64,000 nt of DNA from Deltaproteobacteria bacterium. GTDB lineage: Bacteria; Desulfobacterota; Desulfobacteria; Desulfobacterales; UBA2156. Below are positions 1 to 8,669 of the stretch, one piece after another (within the stretch, counting starts at the first letter, position 1; the number at the start of each line of letters is the position of its first letter). The stretch covers positions 1 through 64,000 of the forward strand of contig JAFDGC010000008.1 in the NCBI GenBank assembly GCA_019309485.1, read 5' to 3'. The position numbers and the translations under genes are program-made. The notes below the pieces were generated by a model. It was not told the DNA's origin. It made no database searches and was given only the letters and a program-made list of their open reading frames with translations.

Positions 1-21
1 CAAAAAAGCTTCGCTCGATCC

Positions 22-60
22 AGTTCTAAAGGCGGGGTTTGCAAGAAGCGTTTCGGTCAA
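22..60 (+). repeat. Palindromic interspersed repeat, type II end (copy A)
   Basis: The segment with GGCGGGGTTTGCAAGAAGCG followed by TTTCGGTCAA matches, with a few changes, segments near 27470-27508, 29112-29156, 30908-30934 and 44385-44430. All share GGCGGGGCTTG(A/C)GGGAAG(C/T)GTTCC(A/G)GTCAA. The rest of 1-259 holds no gene I can support; it is the 3' flank of the DUF362 gene. The shape (GC-rich palindrome plus conserved tail) is like the ends of IS200/IS605-type elements, which is an inference. Confidence 0.5.
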
Positions 61-259
61 CACGGAGATGACCGGCAGAAGGCCGGTATTTTGGCGGATC
101 CGGATACTGCGTGACGGATCTGCACCGACGGGTTGGTTTTTAAAAATGAGCATCTATGGAACAAACTGGATCGACGATGAAGACCACGGCACATTGCTGA
201 GGGATGCCGTCGAAAGGGCAGTACCGCGCATAGACGGTAAAAGCTCTTTGGAAAAAACC

Positions 260-1342
260 CTACCCTTGATTGAGAATGCGTTCGATCGCGTTGCGAGAAT
301 CGCGGCTTGACGCATCGGCAGCGACCAGGTCGATTTCAGACGGGGAGGATGCGCCCAAACCCAGCTCTGCCGCTCTGGCGATCTGTTCCTGCGCAAAGAT
401 CTTGGTGTTCATTATCTGTGCGTTGCTGCCCAGGTGCTTCAACGCCGCCAGACCGACCGCATCGATGGCCACCCGGTCTGCGGACGCCAAAAAAAGATTG
501 CCTTGGGCTCTTTTACCGGTCATGGGTCCGCCGTCCACAAAAGCGTCGATACCGTCCAGGACGACGAGGTCCGGTTTGAAGGGGGCATTGATCTCGGCGA
601 TCATCCTGCGCTGATGGGGAGACCCATGCAGCTCGGACATGTGGTCATATCCGTGGCGCGCGGTGGGGACGACACCCACGTGCAGCTTCAGCGACATCGT
701 GAACACGCCGCCGTATTGATGGGTCTTCAGACAGCAGGTGGACACCAGGCAGTCGGCTTCCAGAATCGGGCGCGCCACGCGAAAGCCGTTTTTCCAGTGG
801 GATTCAGGGGCATCGACCTTGACCCAGTCTTTTTCCGCCAGCTCGTCGAAATTGATGACTTTGACATCGAGTGCCTCCATCAGGGGCACGATGCCCTTCG
901 CCGCCATGACCGACCGGGTTGGTGGATAGCTGCGCTCACCGAGACTGATGGTTTTGGCCCCCATGTCCCAGAGTTTTCCGACGAGGGCCGTCAGTGTGTC
1001 GTTATGGGTGGAGCCCGGCACCTCGTCGGCCGTGTTGAAGTTGGGCTTGATCAAGACATCTTTGTTTTTGACCGGGTTGATCCCCAGCGCGTCGATGGAT
1101 TGGACCACCCCCGCTCCACGGTCCCGGGTATGAACGAAAGAAACACGGCTTTTTTTCAGGGTTCCCATACTCGGTCCTCCCTTTAATCCCAGCAACAGGG
1201 CGCCGCCCGCCACACCGGTATACTTCATGAACTGCCTGCGGCTGATCCCCGGTGCCGGCGTGGGCCGGGCGGCATCCATTTTTTCGTCAATTTTTTTCAT
1301 ATCTGCTTTTGCAAGGGTTGTCGTTTTCTTCCCGGGTTTCAT
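260..1342 (-). CDS. Tat-exported DUF362 domain protein
   Basis: A 360-aa protein with a twin-arginine signal: SRRQFMKYTG at residues 34-43, then a hydrophobic run rich in Gly, Ala and Leu (43-55). The mature part matches the DUF362 family (residues about 85-300), a domain of unknown reaction often found in Fe-S or redox settings. No CxxC ferredoxin motif is visible in this copy, so it is the DUF362 domain alone. The first ATG (1342) lies 6 bases after the stop of a 29-codon reading frame, so translation may be coupled; a later in-frame ATG (residue 15) is an alternative start that still keeps the Tat motif. It is last on the minus strand after the epimerase/acyltransferase block. Confidence 0.8.
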   Translation of the reverse strand: MKPGKKTTTLAKADMKKIDEKMDAARPTPAPGISRRQFMKYTGVAGGALLLGLKGGPSMGTLKKSRVSFVHTRDRGAGVVQSIDALGINPVKNKDVLIKPNFNTADEVPGSTHNDTLTALVGKLWDMGAKTISLGERSYPPTRSVMAAKGIVPLMEALDVKVINFDELAEKDWVKVDAPESHWKNGFRVARPILEADCLVSTCCLKTHQYGGVFTMSLKLHVGVVPTARHGYDHMSELHGSPHQRRMIAEINAPFKPDLVVLDGIDAFVDGGPMTGKRAQGNLFLASADRVAIDAVGLAALKHLGSNAQIMNTKIFAQEQIARAAELGLGASSPSEIDLVAADASSRDSRNAIERILNQG

Positions 1343-1348
1343 TTTCTT

Positions 1349-1438
1349 TTACGGTTCGATCTTCGTGCCCAGGATTTCCATTGCCGCGTAATCTTCCATT
1401 AAGTCGCTCACAAGCATCAGGATTTTCTTTGCAGTCAT
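1349..1438 (-). pseudogene. 29-codon N-terminal stub of a DJ-1/PfpI family protein
   Basis: The peptide begins MTAKKILMLVSDLMEDYAAM, which is the first strand and turn of the DJ-1/PfpI fold (family consensus roughly KKILML..DFVEDYEvm.P). After 20 residues it diverges and stops at TAA 1349-1351. The usual family length is about 170-190 residues, and the nucleophile-Cys region is absent. A plausible ribosome binding site (AGGTTGGC before the ATG) is retained. It is either a deletion remnant or a short leader whose stop sits 6 nt before the DUF362 start; I favour a remnant. Confidence 0.55.
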
Positions 1439-1485
1439 GCCAACCTGCTTTTTGTTTTTCGGTTTTTTGCCAATAAATCCCCGTC

Positions 1486-2379
1486 CTACACGACCGCCGC
1501 CATTTCTTCCATGGTGCGGTCTTTTTCTTCCCAGAGGGCGTTGACCCATTGCTGAAACCGTTCCCGGTATTCCGTGTCCTGAAGGTAATCCCCCAGGAAT
1601 TCTTTTGGCACCGGTAAGGATTCCACTTTGACCTTGACCTCGCGGATCTTTCCCGACAAAAAAGCCCAGAAGGATTTCGGTACGCCGGGATAAACGATGG
1701 TGACGTTCAGAATGTCATTGAGCCGATCCCCCAGGACCGCCAACACGAAAGCAATCCCGCCGGCCCTGGGCTTGAGGAGGTGTTTGAAAGGAGATCCCTG
1801 TTTCCGGTGTTTGGCGTCGGTGAAACGGGTCCCTTCCACAAAGATCATGATGGAAATGGGGATCGTCTTGAATTTTTCACACGCCTTCCGGGTCGCTTCC
1901 AGGTCTTTTCCTTTCAGGCGGGGGTGCTTTTCCAGGAAGGCGGCGGAATAGCGTTTCATGAACGGCATATCGAGGGCCCACCAGACCTGGCCCATGACCG
2001 GAAACCAGATCAACTCCTTTTTTACAAAAAATTTCAGAAAAGGAATTTTCCGGAAAAACACCTTTTGCAGCACCAAAATGTCCGTCCAGGACTGGTGATT
2101 GCAAAGCACCAGGTACCACTTGTTCGGATCCAGGCCCTCCACCCCGGTAACATCCAGTCGGACCCGCTGGATTGTCGTCATGTTCAGGCTATTGATCCAT
2201 ATCCAGCCGTTGGCGACGGCGGTCAACATGCGGCTACAGATTTTCCGCCAGAATCCCAAGGGGATGATGAGCTTCAGGAAGGTCACGGCAAATAAGGGGA
2301 TCGACCACAAAACGGTGTTCAAACCCAGTAAAAGCGCGGACAGGGGGCCTGTAACGGAAGAGAGTAAAAAGGGAGACAT
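1486..2379 (-). CDS. PlsC-type 1-acylglycerol-3-phosphate acyltransferase (YihG-like)
   Basis: A 297-aa membrane-associated acyltransferase. The catalytic HX4D box is NHQSWTD (residues 94-100) and the substrate-binding box is EGTRF (182-186), preceded by a hydrophobic N-terminal segment (about 5-40). This matches the lysophospholipid acyltransferase family, in particular YihG-like proteins that use NHQSW. The likely role is acyl transfer to lysophosphatidic acid in phospholipid synthesis at the inner membrane. The start is set by AGGTGAAAA just before the ATG. It begins 7 bases after the DUF4139 stop, so the two are almost certainly cotranscribed. Confidence 0.85.
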   Translation of the reverse strand: MSPFLLSSVTGPLSALLLGLNTVLWSIPLFAVTFLKLIIPLGFWRKICSRMLTAVANGWIWINSLNMTTIQRVRLDVTGVEGLDPNKWYLVLCNHQSWTDILVLQKVFFRKIPFLKFFVKKELIWFPVMGQVWWALDMPFMKRYSAAFLEKHPRLKGKDLEATRKACEKFKTIPISIMIFVEGTRFTDAKHRKQGSPFKHLLKPRAGGIAFVLAVLGDRLNDILNVTIVYPGVPKSFWAFLSGKIREVKVKVESLPVPKEFLGDYLQDTEYRERFQQWVNALWEEKDRTMEEMAAVV

Positions 2380-2386
2380 TTTTCAC

Positions 2387-3838
2387 CTAAAAGCGCATCC
2401 GGACCCGATAGGTCAGTATCACTTCTTTATCTTCGGAGACCGGGATCCGGAATTTCGCGGCAAAAGCATCGGATTTTTCATGGTCATGGGAAGCGTCCAG
2501 CATTCTCCAGTCGCCGGGAATCGGTTCGATGACGCTGACCGTGACGTCTTCTTTCTTATGATTCCGCAGGGATATTTCAAAGGCCGCCTCGTATGTATCC
2601 GAAGCCAATTTTTTCCAGTCGGTCTGTTTGCGGACGCCCACCACGTCGAAGGCTTCGCCGAGCTTGATCTGTATCTTTTCATCCTTGGGGGTATGATCGA
2701 TACGGTCTTCTCCGACAAACTGCAGGCCGCCGTCACTGTCGTGCTTATAGACCCGGACGACGCCTTTGGGAAGCGGCATACCCATGTGATTTTCTTTTCG
2801 ATTTTCGATTTGCACGAAGACGCCGACTTTCTGCTTGTCCTGCCCTCCCCTGCGCCCGTAGTAGAAGTATTTTGTTCCCTGAAGGATCAGTTCCTTTTTT
2901 ACCGGAACGTTTTCCGCGGTGAAAAGACGGATCTGTTTTGTCTGGTTGTTCTTGATGGTGGATGCCCGCTGGAGGGTGTAGATGTGATACTCGAAAAACG
3001 CCTCTTCCTTGAATTGCGGTGCTTCCTCCACGGCGGCCAGTTCCGCCTTGCGCCGGATGCGTTCTTCGTCAAAACGCTGATCTTGCACACGGTTGACATC
3101 GCCGGCGACGAGTTTGAGTTCGGCCTCCGGATAGGTTGTGCCGCTTTGGTTGTCGACGGTCACCCACCCGGAAAGATCCGATCGATCATCCGCGGCATTC
3201 AATGTCATCACGTAGTCCGCCCGCCAGGTAATCCCTTCCGTAAGGTAGGTGGCTTCGATTTTCTGCACGGGCAACGTATTTTTCAGAAGCCAGACCAGGG
3301 TGGGCTTGGAGATGAGGTTTTCCGGGACGCCGGGAAAAAGGATCCGTCCGGGATGACCGAAAGTGATGGTATCCCCGATCTGAAAAATGGGGCCGCCGTT
3401 GTTGGAAAGAAGCGTCGCCGTGACCATTTCCTCTCTTTCGGTGTACGGATTTTTGGAATACAACCGGACCTCTTTTCCCACATATTTATCGAGAAGTTTT
3501 TGGGGATTTAAAAGGTCGTATTCATAGTTTTGTTCCAGGACGGAGAGGCTTTGGGGATCCACGAGGGATCGAATATGAACCGTGGAAGGGATGATCTTTG
3601 CCGCCACGTCCATAAACCGCAGTTCCCAGGTTCCCGGAGCCAGTGAAATCTCCCGCTGGTCTTTCACAAGACCAAGGTTGGCATTGTAGATGGTCAGGGC
3701 AACCCCTGTCTGATCGGAAAGGTCGCTTGATGACGGATTCATCTCCGGTGTGTCTGCAAAGACCGGCGGGACCCCTTTTCCCCAATGTCCCCACAAAAGG
3801 ATAACGCAGGCAAGAACTCCAAAGGCATATTTTTTCAT
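2387..3838 (-). CDS. DUF4139 domain protein, exported
   Basis: A 483-aa protein with a signal peptide (residues 1-29, cleavage near VFADTP). The long beta-rich body is typical of the DUF4139 family: an N-terminal stretch on avoiding 'zero' states (VALTIYNANLGLVKDQRE), a central GITWRADYVMTLN segment, and a C-terminal KEVILTYRVRMRF strand. The biochemical function of the family is unknown; members are usually envelope proteins of Gram-negative bacteria. AGGAGCCATT precedes the ATG. It sits between the epimerases (36-bp gap) and the acyltransferase (7-bp gap), which suggests an envelope role. Confidence 0.8.
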   Translation of the reverse strand: MKKYAFGVLACVILLWGHWGKGVPPVFADTPEMNPSSSDLSDQTGVALTIYNANLGLVKDQREISLAPGTWELRFMDVAAKIIPSTVHIRSLVDPQSLSVLEQNYEYDLLNPQKLLDKYVGKEVRLYSKNPYTEREEMVTATLLSNNGGPIFQIGDTITFGHPGRILFPGVPENLISKPTLVWLLKNTLPVQKIEATYLTEGITWRADYVMTLNAADDRSDLSGWVTVDNQSGTTYPEAELKLVAGDVNRVQDQRFDEERIRRKAELAAVEEAPQFKEEAFFEYHIYTLQRASTIKNNQTKQIRLFTAENVPVKKELILQGTKYFYYGRRGGQDKQKVGVFVQIENRKENHMGMPLPKGVVRVYKHDSDGGLQFVGEDRIDHTPKDEKIQIKLGEAFDVVGVRKQTDWKKLASDTYEAAFEISLRNHKKEDVTVSVIEPIPGDWRMLDASHDHEKSDAFAAKFRIPVSEDKEVILTYRVRMRF

Positions 3839-3873
3839 AATGGCTCCTTTTTTTCCCCGTTTCGATGATAAGA

Positions 3874-4899
3874 TCAGCGCGCCGAATCCCCGTAATAGCT
3901 TTTATACCAGGCCACGAACCGCCGGATCCCCTCTTCGAGGGGGGTTTTTGGAGTAAATCCTACGTCGGCCGCGAGATCGTCGATATCGGCATAGGTCGCC
4001 GGCACATCGCCGGGCTGGAGATCCATGAAGATTTTTTCCGCTTTCTTCCCCAAGGCGGCCTCGATGGAGGCGATGAAATCCATGAGGGAAACCGGGTTGT
4101 TGTTGCCGATATTGTAAAGCCGGTACGGGGCTTTCGAGGTCCCGGGGTCCGGGGCGTCTCCGTTCCAGTCCGAGTCGGGTTCCGGAATGCGCTGCATGAC
4201 CCGGAAAACCCCTTCGACAATGTCATCGATGTAGGTAAAATCCCGCTGCATCTTCCCGTGATTGAACACCTGGATGGGCCTTTTTTCAAGGATCGCCCGG
4301 GTGAACAAAAAAAGCGCCATGTCGGGCCTTCCCCAGGGGCCGTACACCGTGAAAAACCGCAATCCCGTGGCGGGAATCCCGTAAAGATGGCTGTACGTAT
4401 GGGCCATCAGTTCATTGGCTTTCTTGGTGGCGCCATACAGGGAAACCGGATGGTCCACATTGTCATGCACGCTGAAAGGCATGCGGGTGTTGGCCCCGTA
4501 AACGGAACTCGAAGACGCAAAGACCAGATGCCCGGTACCCTGGTGCCGGCAGCACTCAAGCAGATTCACGAATCCCACGAGGTTCGATTCCACATAGGCA
4601 TGGGGATGGGTAAGGGAATAGCGGACCCCCGCCTGGGCCGCAAGATTCACCACCGCGTCGTATTGTTCCTTTTGAAAAAGGGTCTCAAGACCCTTCTTGT
4701 CCGACAGATCGATCTTGAAGAACGAAAACCGCGGATGGTTCCGGAGCTGTTCCAGGCGCACCGCCTTGAGCCGGATGTCATAATAGGCATTGAGGTTGTC
4801 GATGCCGGTGACCCGCCACCCTTCCCGGGAGAGCCGATCCGAAAGATGGTAGCCGATGAATCCGGCAGCACCGGTGACGAGCGCGCGCTTTGTCTGCAT
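3874..4899 (-). CDS. UDP-glucuronate 4-epimerase-like NAD-dependent epimerase
   Basis: A 341-aa extended short-chain dehydrogenase. The NAD-binding Rossmann motif is GAAGFIG (10-16), followed by a serine-rich active-site stretch ASSSSVYG and the catalytic YGATKKA (YxxxK). The sequence TGLRFFTVYGPWGRPDMA is characteristic of the UDP-glucuronate 4-epimerase group (CapI/LspL), which makes UDP-galacturonate for capsule or LPS. Length fits the family (330-350). AAAGGA lies 7-8 bases before the ATG. It follows a second epimerase by 30 bp. Confidence 0.85.
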   Translation of the reverse strand: MQTKRALVTGAAGFIGYHLSDRLSREGWRVTGIDNLNAYYDIRLKAVRLEQLRNHPRFSFFKIDLSDKKGLETLFQKEQYDAVVNLAAQAGVRYSLTHPHAYVESNLVGFVNLLECCRHQGTGHLVFASSSSVYGANTRMPFSVHDNVDHPVSLYGATKKANELMAHTYSHLYGIPATGLRFFTVYGPWGRPDMALFLFTRAILEKRPIQVFNHGKMQRDFTYIDDIVEGVFRVMQRIPEPDSDWNGDAPDPGTSKAPYRLYNIGNNNPVSLMDFIASIEAALGKKAEKIFMDLQPGDVPATYADIDDLAADVGFTPKTPLEEGIRRFVAWYKSYYGDSAR

Positions 4900-4929
4900 G
4901 GGTCTATTCCTTTCCGGGCCGGCGCCGAA

Positions 4930-5880
4930 TCAGGATGCCGGCGGATTTTTCGTATACCATTCGAGAGTCTGTTCGAGTCCGGCCTCGAACCGGCAGCCGG
5001 CTTTAAAGCCAAGGTCTTCGGCGGCGCGGTGCACATCCGCAAGGGATTCCCGGATATCCCCGTCCCGGTGCGGAGCGAACTCCGGTTCAATGGCAAGATT
5101 CAGACGCGCCTTCACGGCCTTCCATAGGTCCAGGATGCGGACGAAATGCCCGGTACCCACGTTATAGACATTCCCCGAGGCGTTTTCAGCGCTTGCGGCA
5201 AGCAGGTTTGCGGTGACCACATCCTTTACGAATATGAAATCCCGGTATTGGGCGCCGTCGCCGTAAATCACCGGGGCTTTTCTTTGGATCCCCCGGCTGA
5301 GAAAAATGGAGATGACCCCAGAGTAAGGGGAAGAAGGATCCTGCCGGGGGCCGTAGACATTGAAATAGCGCAGGCTCACGGTGCTCAGGCCGTACAATTC
5401 GGTGTAAAGGCGGGCATAATATTCCCCTGTCAGTTTATGCACGGCATACGGGCTTTTGGGCACGGGCGGCATTTCCTCGGACTTGGGCAATCCGGGGGCA
5501 TCCCCGTAAACCGCACAGGAACTGGCCAAAACCGCTTTTCGAACACCGTTTTTTCGGGCCGCCTCCAGGACCCGCAGCGTCCCCAAATCATTGATTTCGG
5601 TGCTTTCCACGGGATACTGAATGGTTTTGGCCACCGACACCACGGCCGCCTGATGAAAAACCACCCCGCAGTCCTTTGCCGCCGCATTCAGAAGGCGGGC
5701 ATCCCGGATGTCTCCATGGAAAAAGGTGACGCGATTCCGGACGGGGTCCAGATTCTCGAGACGACCGGTGGAAAGATCGTCGAGGACATTCACCGCACAA
5801 CCCTCTTCCAGGAGGGCTTCAACCAGATGGGAACCGATGAATCCGGCCCCGCCGGTGACAAGCGCCTGTCGATATTCCAT
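4930..5880 (-). CDS. GalE/WbpP-like UDP-sugar 4-epimerase
   Basis: A 316-aa extended SDR with GGAGFIGSH (10-18), active-site ASSCAVYGD and YAVHKLTGE, and the substrate-region stretch SLRYFNVYGPRQDP. This pattern is typical of UDP-(N-acetyl)glucosamine 4-epimerases of the WbpP/GalE type. Exact substrate cannot be told from sequence. It is first in the minus-strand block 5880-1486; with the next gene it would supply UDP-galacturonate and UDP-galacto sugars for surface polysaccharide. Confidence 0.82.
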   Translation of the reverse strand: MEYRQALVTGGAGFIGSHLVEALLEEGCAVNVLDDLSTGRLENLDPVRNRVTFFHGDIRDARLLNAAAKDCGVVFHQAAVVSVAKTIQYPVESTEINDLGTLRVLEAARKNGVRKAVLASSCAVYGDAPGLPKSEEMPPVPKSPYAVHKLTGEYYARLYTELYGLSTVSLRYFNVYGPRQDPSSPYSGVISIFLSRGIQRKAPVIYGDGAQYRDFIFVKDVVTANLLAASAENASGNVYNVGTGHFVRILDLWKAVKARLNLAIEPEFAPHRDGDIRESLADVHRAAEDLGFKAGCRFEAGLEQTLEWYTKNPPAS

Positions 5881-6150
5881 AAAATAGTGCCCCTTGCTCT
5901 TTTTGATGCCGCGGAGGATCCCGGGCCGTTGTGTCCTGTTGGTTCCTGCTTGACCGAATACCCTTTTTTAAATATCCCTTCAGGGACAAACCCGTCAAGG
6001 ATGTTTCATAAATCCTTTCGCACCTTGCATCCGGTGCGGGTTTGGATTGGAACAATCCGGCGGATCATTTCAGCCGTTGACTTTCGGATCCGTTCTTTTT
6101 AATCTGTCGATCATCGTATCAAAACCGAAACATCCGGCCTTTCCCTTTGA

Positions 6151-6387
6151 ATGATGCAAGCGCATGTGGAAATACGGCTCTATGCGAGCCTCAAACCGAA
6201 ATCCCCCGAAAACGCGGATCGGTTTCCCATTTCCCCCGGAATGACAGTGGGAGAGATTATCCGAATATTGGGGGTTTCCGATGCGGAAGCCAAGCTCATC
6301 TTCATTAACGGGGTCAAAGGCACCCCTGACTCCATTTTGAACGGCGGGGAACGGATCGCCATCTTTCCCCCGGTGGGAGGCGGGTAA
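6151..6387 (+). CDS. MoaD/ThiS-family ubiquitin-like sulfur carrier
   Basis: A 78-aa beta-grasp protein ending in Gly-Gly (PPVGGG), the hallmark of MoaD/ThiS sulfur carriers that are adenylated and thiocarboxylated at the C-terminus. The start ATGATG has no strong ribosome binding site. It lies 49 bp upstream of the flavin reductase. A MoaD-like protein could serve molybdo/tungstopterin synthesis needed by the AOR enzymes in the window, but no MoaE is nearby, so the partner is unknown. Confidence 0.75.
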   Translation: MMQAHVEIRLYASLKPKSPENADRFPISPGMTVGEIIRILGVSDAEAKLIFINGVKGTPDSILNGGERIAIFPPVGGG

Positions 6388-6436
6388 TGACCGCTCCCCT
6401 TGGTATTCCAAGGACTCTGATAAAAGGGGTATCCGC

Positions 6437-7585
6437 GTGAGGGATCTGTTCCAGGAAACCTATATCAATTCCATGAAGTTGAGCAACCGATTCGTCCGAT
6501 CGGCCACATGGGAGGGAATGGCGGAACAAGACGGCACGTGCACCCGGCGACTCGTCAACCTCATGAAGAAACTCGCCGCGGGGGGTGTGGGCCTGATCAT
6601 CACGGGACACGCCTGCGTCCACCAAAATGGGCAAGCCGGCCCCTGGCAGTTGGGCGTTTACGCCGATCATCTTCTTCCCGGCCTCAACCAGATGACCGAC
6701 GCCGTGCACAAAAAGGGCGGCGTGATCGTCCTGCAGCTCGCCCATGCCGGCATGTTCGCCGATCCACGACTCATCGGAGAAAGGCCCATCGGGCCGTCGG
6801 ATATCACCGGGTATAATACCACCCCGCCCCTGGAAATGACGCCCCCCCAAATCAGAACCATGATCCGAACCTTCGGCATGGCGGCCAGACGCGCCCAAAA
6901 GGCCGGATTTGACGGGATCCAGCTCCAAGCGGCCCACGGCTACCTGTTGAGCCAATTTCTGTCCCCGGCCTTCAATCGGCGCAAGGACAAATACGGCGGG
7001 AATCAGGCCAAACGGACCCTTTTTCTCCTGGAAGTGCTCGGAGAAATCCGGGATCGCGTGGGGGGGGATTTCCCGGTTATGGTCAAGATCAACACCTCGG
7101 ATTTTCTCGATGGCGGCCTGGTCCTCGAAAACGCCCTGGAGGTGGGCATCCGCCTCCAGGAAGAGGGTACCGACGCCATTGAACTGAGCGGGGGTACCGG
7201 TGCTTCCGGGAGGTTGCGCCCGGTGCGCACCCAAATCAATACGCCGGAAGATGAAGCCTATTTCAAGGACGCCGGGGCGGCGTTCAAGGAACGTCTGAAG
7301 ATTCCCATTTTCCTGGTGGGGGGGATCCGCTCGTATTCCGTGGCCGATCGGATTTTGCAAGACGGAATTGCAGATTACATCTCGCTGAGCCGCCCCTTGA
7401 TCCGGGAGCCGGATTTGATCAAACGCTGGCGCTCGGGGGATCGCCGAAAGGCCGCATGCGCGTCGTGCAACCGGTGCTTCATCCCCATTCGAAACGGGAA
7501 GGGGGTATACTGCGTGGCGGAAAAGGAGTTAAAATCGGCGAAAAAACGTGCCGCCACAAAAAAGGAACGAGAAGAAATCTTATGA
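6437..7585 (+). CDS. Old yellow enzyme-family NADH:flavin oxidoreductase with an Fe-S cysteine motif
   Basis: A 382-aa single-domain FMN TIM-barrel of the OYE/2,4-dienoyl-CoA reductase group. It shows the family stretches RFVRSATWEG (N-terminal), LQAAHGYLLSQFLSP (active-site HG..L), and KINTSDF. At the C-terminus it has C-x2-C-x2-C-x11-C (CASCNRCF to GVYC, residues about 341-359), the 4Fe-4S ligand set seen in the dienoyl-CoA reductase-like subgroup. It lacks the C-terminal FAD/NAD domains of full-length DCR/BaiCD/BaiH. The start is GTG, set by AAGGGG 7 bases upstream. Its stop overlaps the next gene's ATG (ATGA). Substrate is likely an enone or unsaturated acyl compound. Confidence 0.85.
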   Translation: MRDLFQETYINSMKLSNRFVRSATWEGMAEQDGTCTRRLVNLMKKLAAGGVGLIITGHACVHQNGQAGPWQLGVYADHLLPGLNQMTDAVHKKGGVIVLQLAHAGMFADPRLIGERPIGPSDITGYNTTPPLEMTPPQIRTMIRTFGMAARRAQKAGFDGIQLQAAHGYLLSQFLSPAFNRRKDKYGGNQAKRTLFLLEVLGEIRDRVGGDFPVMVKINTSDFLDGGLVLENALEVGIRLQEEGTDAIELSGGTGASGRLRPVRTQINTPEDEAYFKDAGAAFKERLKIPIFLVGGIRSYSVADRILQDGIADYISLSRPLIREPDLIKRWRSGDRRKAACASCNRCFIPIRNGKGVYCVAEKELKSAKKRAATKKEREEIL

Positions 7586-8601
7586 CAAACGATTCCATCA
7601 GGCCGGTCACCCCCGGAGAACTCCTGGAAATATCCGGTTACTACTGGAAGACGTGCACCCTCCATGCCGCGGTGAAGCTCGACGTTTTCACCCTCATCGG
7701 GAAAGAAGCAAAACGCGCGGATGTGTTGGCATCCGAAATCGGGACCGATGAAAGAGCACTGACCTTTCTTCTCAACGCCCTTTCCGCCATGGGGCTTTTA
7801 CAAAAAAAACAGGAAGCCTACGCAAACACCGAAACCGCAGTAAAATTCCTTTCCAGGGCATCGGAAGCCTACATCGGCTATATGATCCTGCATCATCATC
7901 ATCTTTTCGAATCCTGGGGCAGGCTGGATCGATCGGTCTTGACCGGAAAACCCGTTCGCGAAAGGACTTCCATCGGTGAATCCGAGTGGCGGGAAGCCTT
8001 TCTCATGGGAATGTTCAACAACGCCATGGGGATCGCCCCCCAACTGGCACCCCAGATCGACCTTTCCAAAAGATACCGTCTCCTCGATCTGGGCGGCGGT
8101 CCGGGAACCTATGCCGTCTTTTTTTGCAAACACCATCCGCAGCTTGCGGCCACGGTTTTTGACCTGGAAACCTCCCGTTCTTTTGCCGAAAAAATCTTCG
8201 CGCAATTCGGCATGAAGGACCGTATTTCTTTCCACGGCGGCGATTATCTGAAAGACGCCATTCCCGGGACTTATGACGTGGCCTGGCTTTCCCATATTCT
8301 TCACGGAGAAGGTCCGGCCGAATGCCGTGATTTGGTTCGAAAGGCCGTCTCCGTCCTGGAGCCCGGCGGGCTGATTCTCATCCACGATTTCATTTTGAAC
8401 GACTCGATGGACGGTCCTCTTTTCCCGACGTTGTTCTCTTTGAATATGCTCCTGGGGACCCCGAAGGGCCAATCCTACAGTCAGCGCCAAATTATCGATA
8501 TACTGCAAGGGGCCGGAGTGGAGGACATCCGGCGGCACCCCTTCCGGGGTCCCACCGAATCCGGCATCCTCATGGGAACAGCACCCTCCCGAAACCCTTA
8601 A
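7582..8601 (+). CDS. Class I SAM-dependent O-methyltransferase (acetylserotonin/plant-OMT type)
   Basis: A 339-aa protein with an N-terminal winged-helix dimerisation domain (about 10-95) and a C-terminal Methyltransf_2 domain. The SAM motif is LDLGGGPGTYA (168-178), and a likely catalytic His lies in LSHILHGEG (about 231-236). The ATG overlaps the reductase stop by four bases (ATGA), so the two are translationally coupled. The pair suggests a small aromatic or quinone-like substrate, but that is an inference. Confidence 0.85.
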   Translation: MTNDSIRPVTPGELLEISGYYWKTCTLHAAVKLDVFTLIGKEAKRADVLASEIGTDERALTFLLNALSAMGLLQKKQEAYANTETAVKFLSRASEAYIGYMILHHHHLFESWGRLDRSVLTGKPVRERTSIGESEWREAFLMGMFNNAMGIAPQLAPQIDLSKRYRLLDLGGGPGTYAVFFCKHHPQLAATVFDLETSRSFAEKIFAQFGMKDRISFHGGDYLKDAIPGTYDVAWLSHILHGEGPAECRDLVRKAVSVLEPGGLILIHDFILNDSMDGPLFPTLFSLNMLLGTPKGQSYSQRQIIDILQGAGVEDIRRHPFRGPTESGILMGTAPSRNP

Positions 8602-8669
8602 AACCGGTGGCATCCAATGACCACGGGACCCAAATTTTTCATCGATCCTTTCAGGCCGGTGTTATCTCC

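Noticed and set aside
2099-3511. 470-codon open frame on the plus strand
   Set aside because: It is antisense to the well-supported DUF4139 gene and has no recognisable domain; GC-rich codon bias opens the opposite frame.
5881-6150. tRNA or riboswitch in the divergent spacer
   Set aside because: No cloverleaf or known aptamer pattern could be drawn; only short chance stems.
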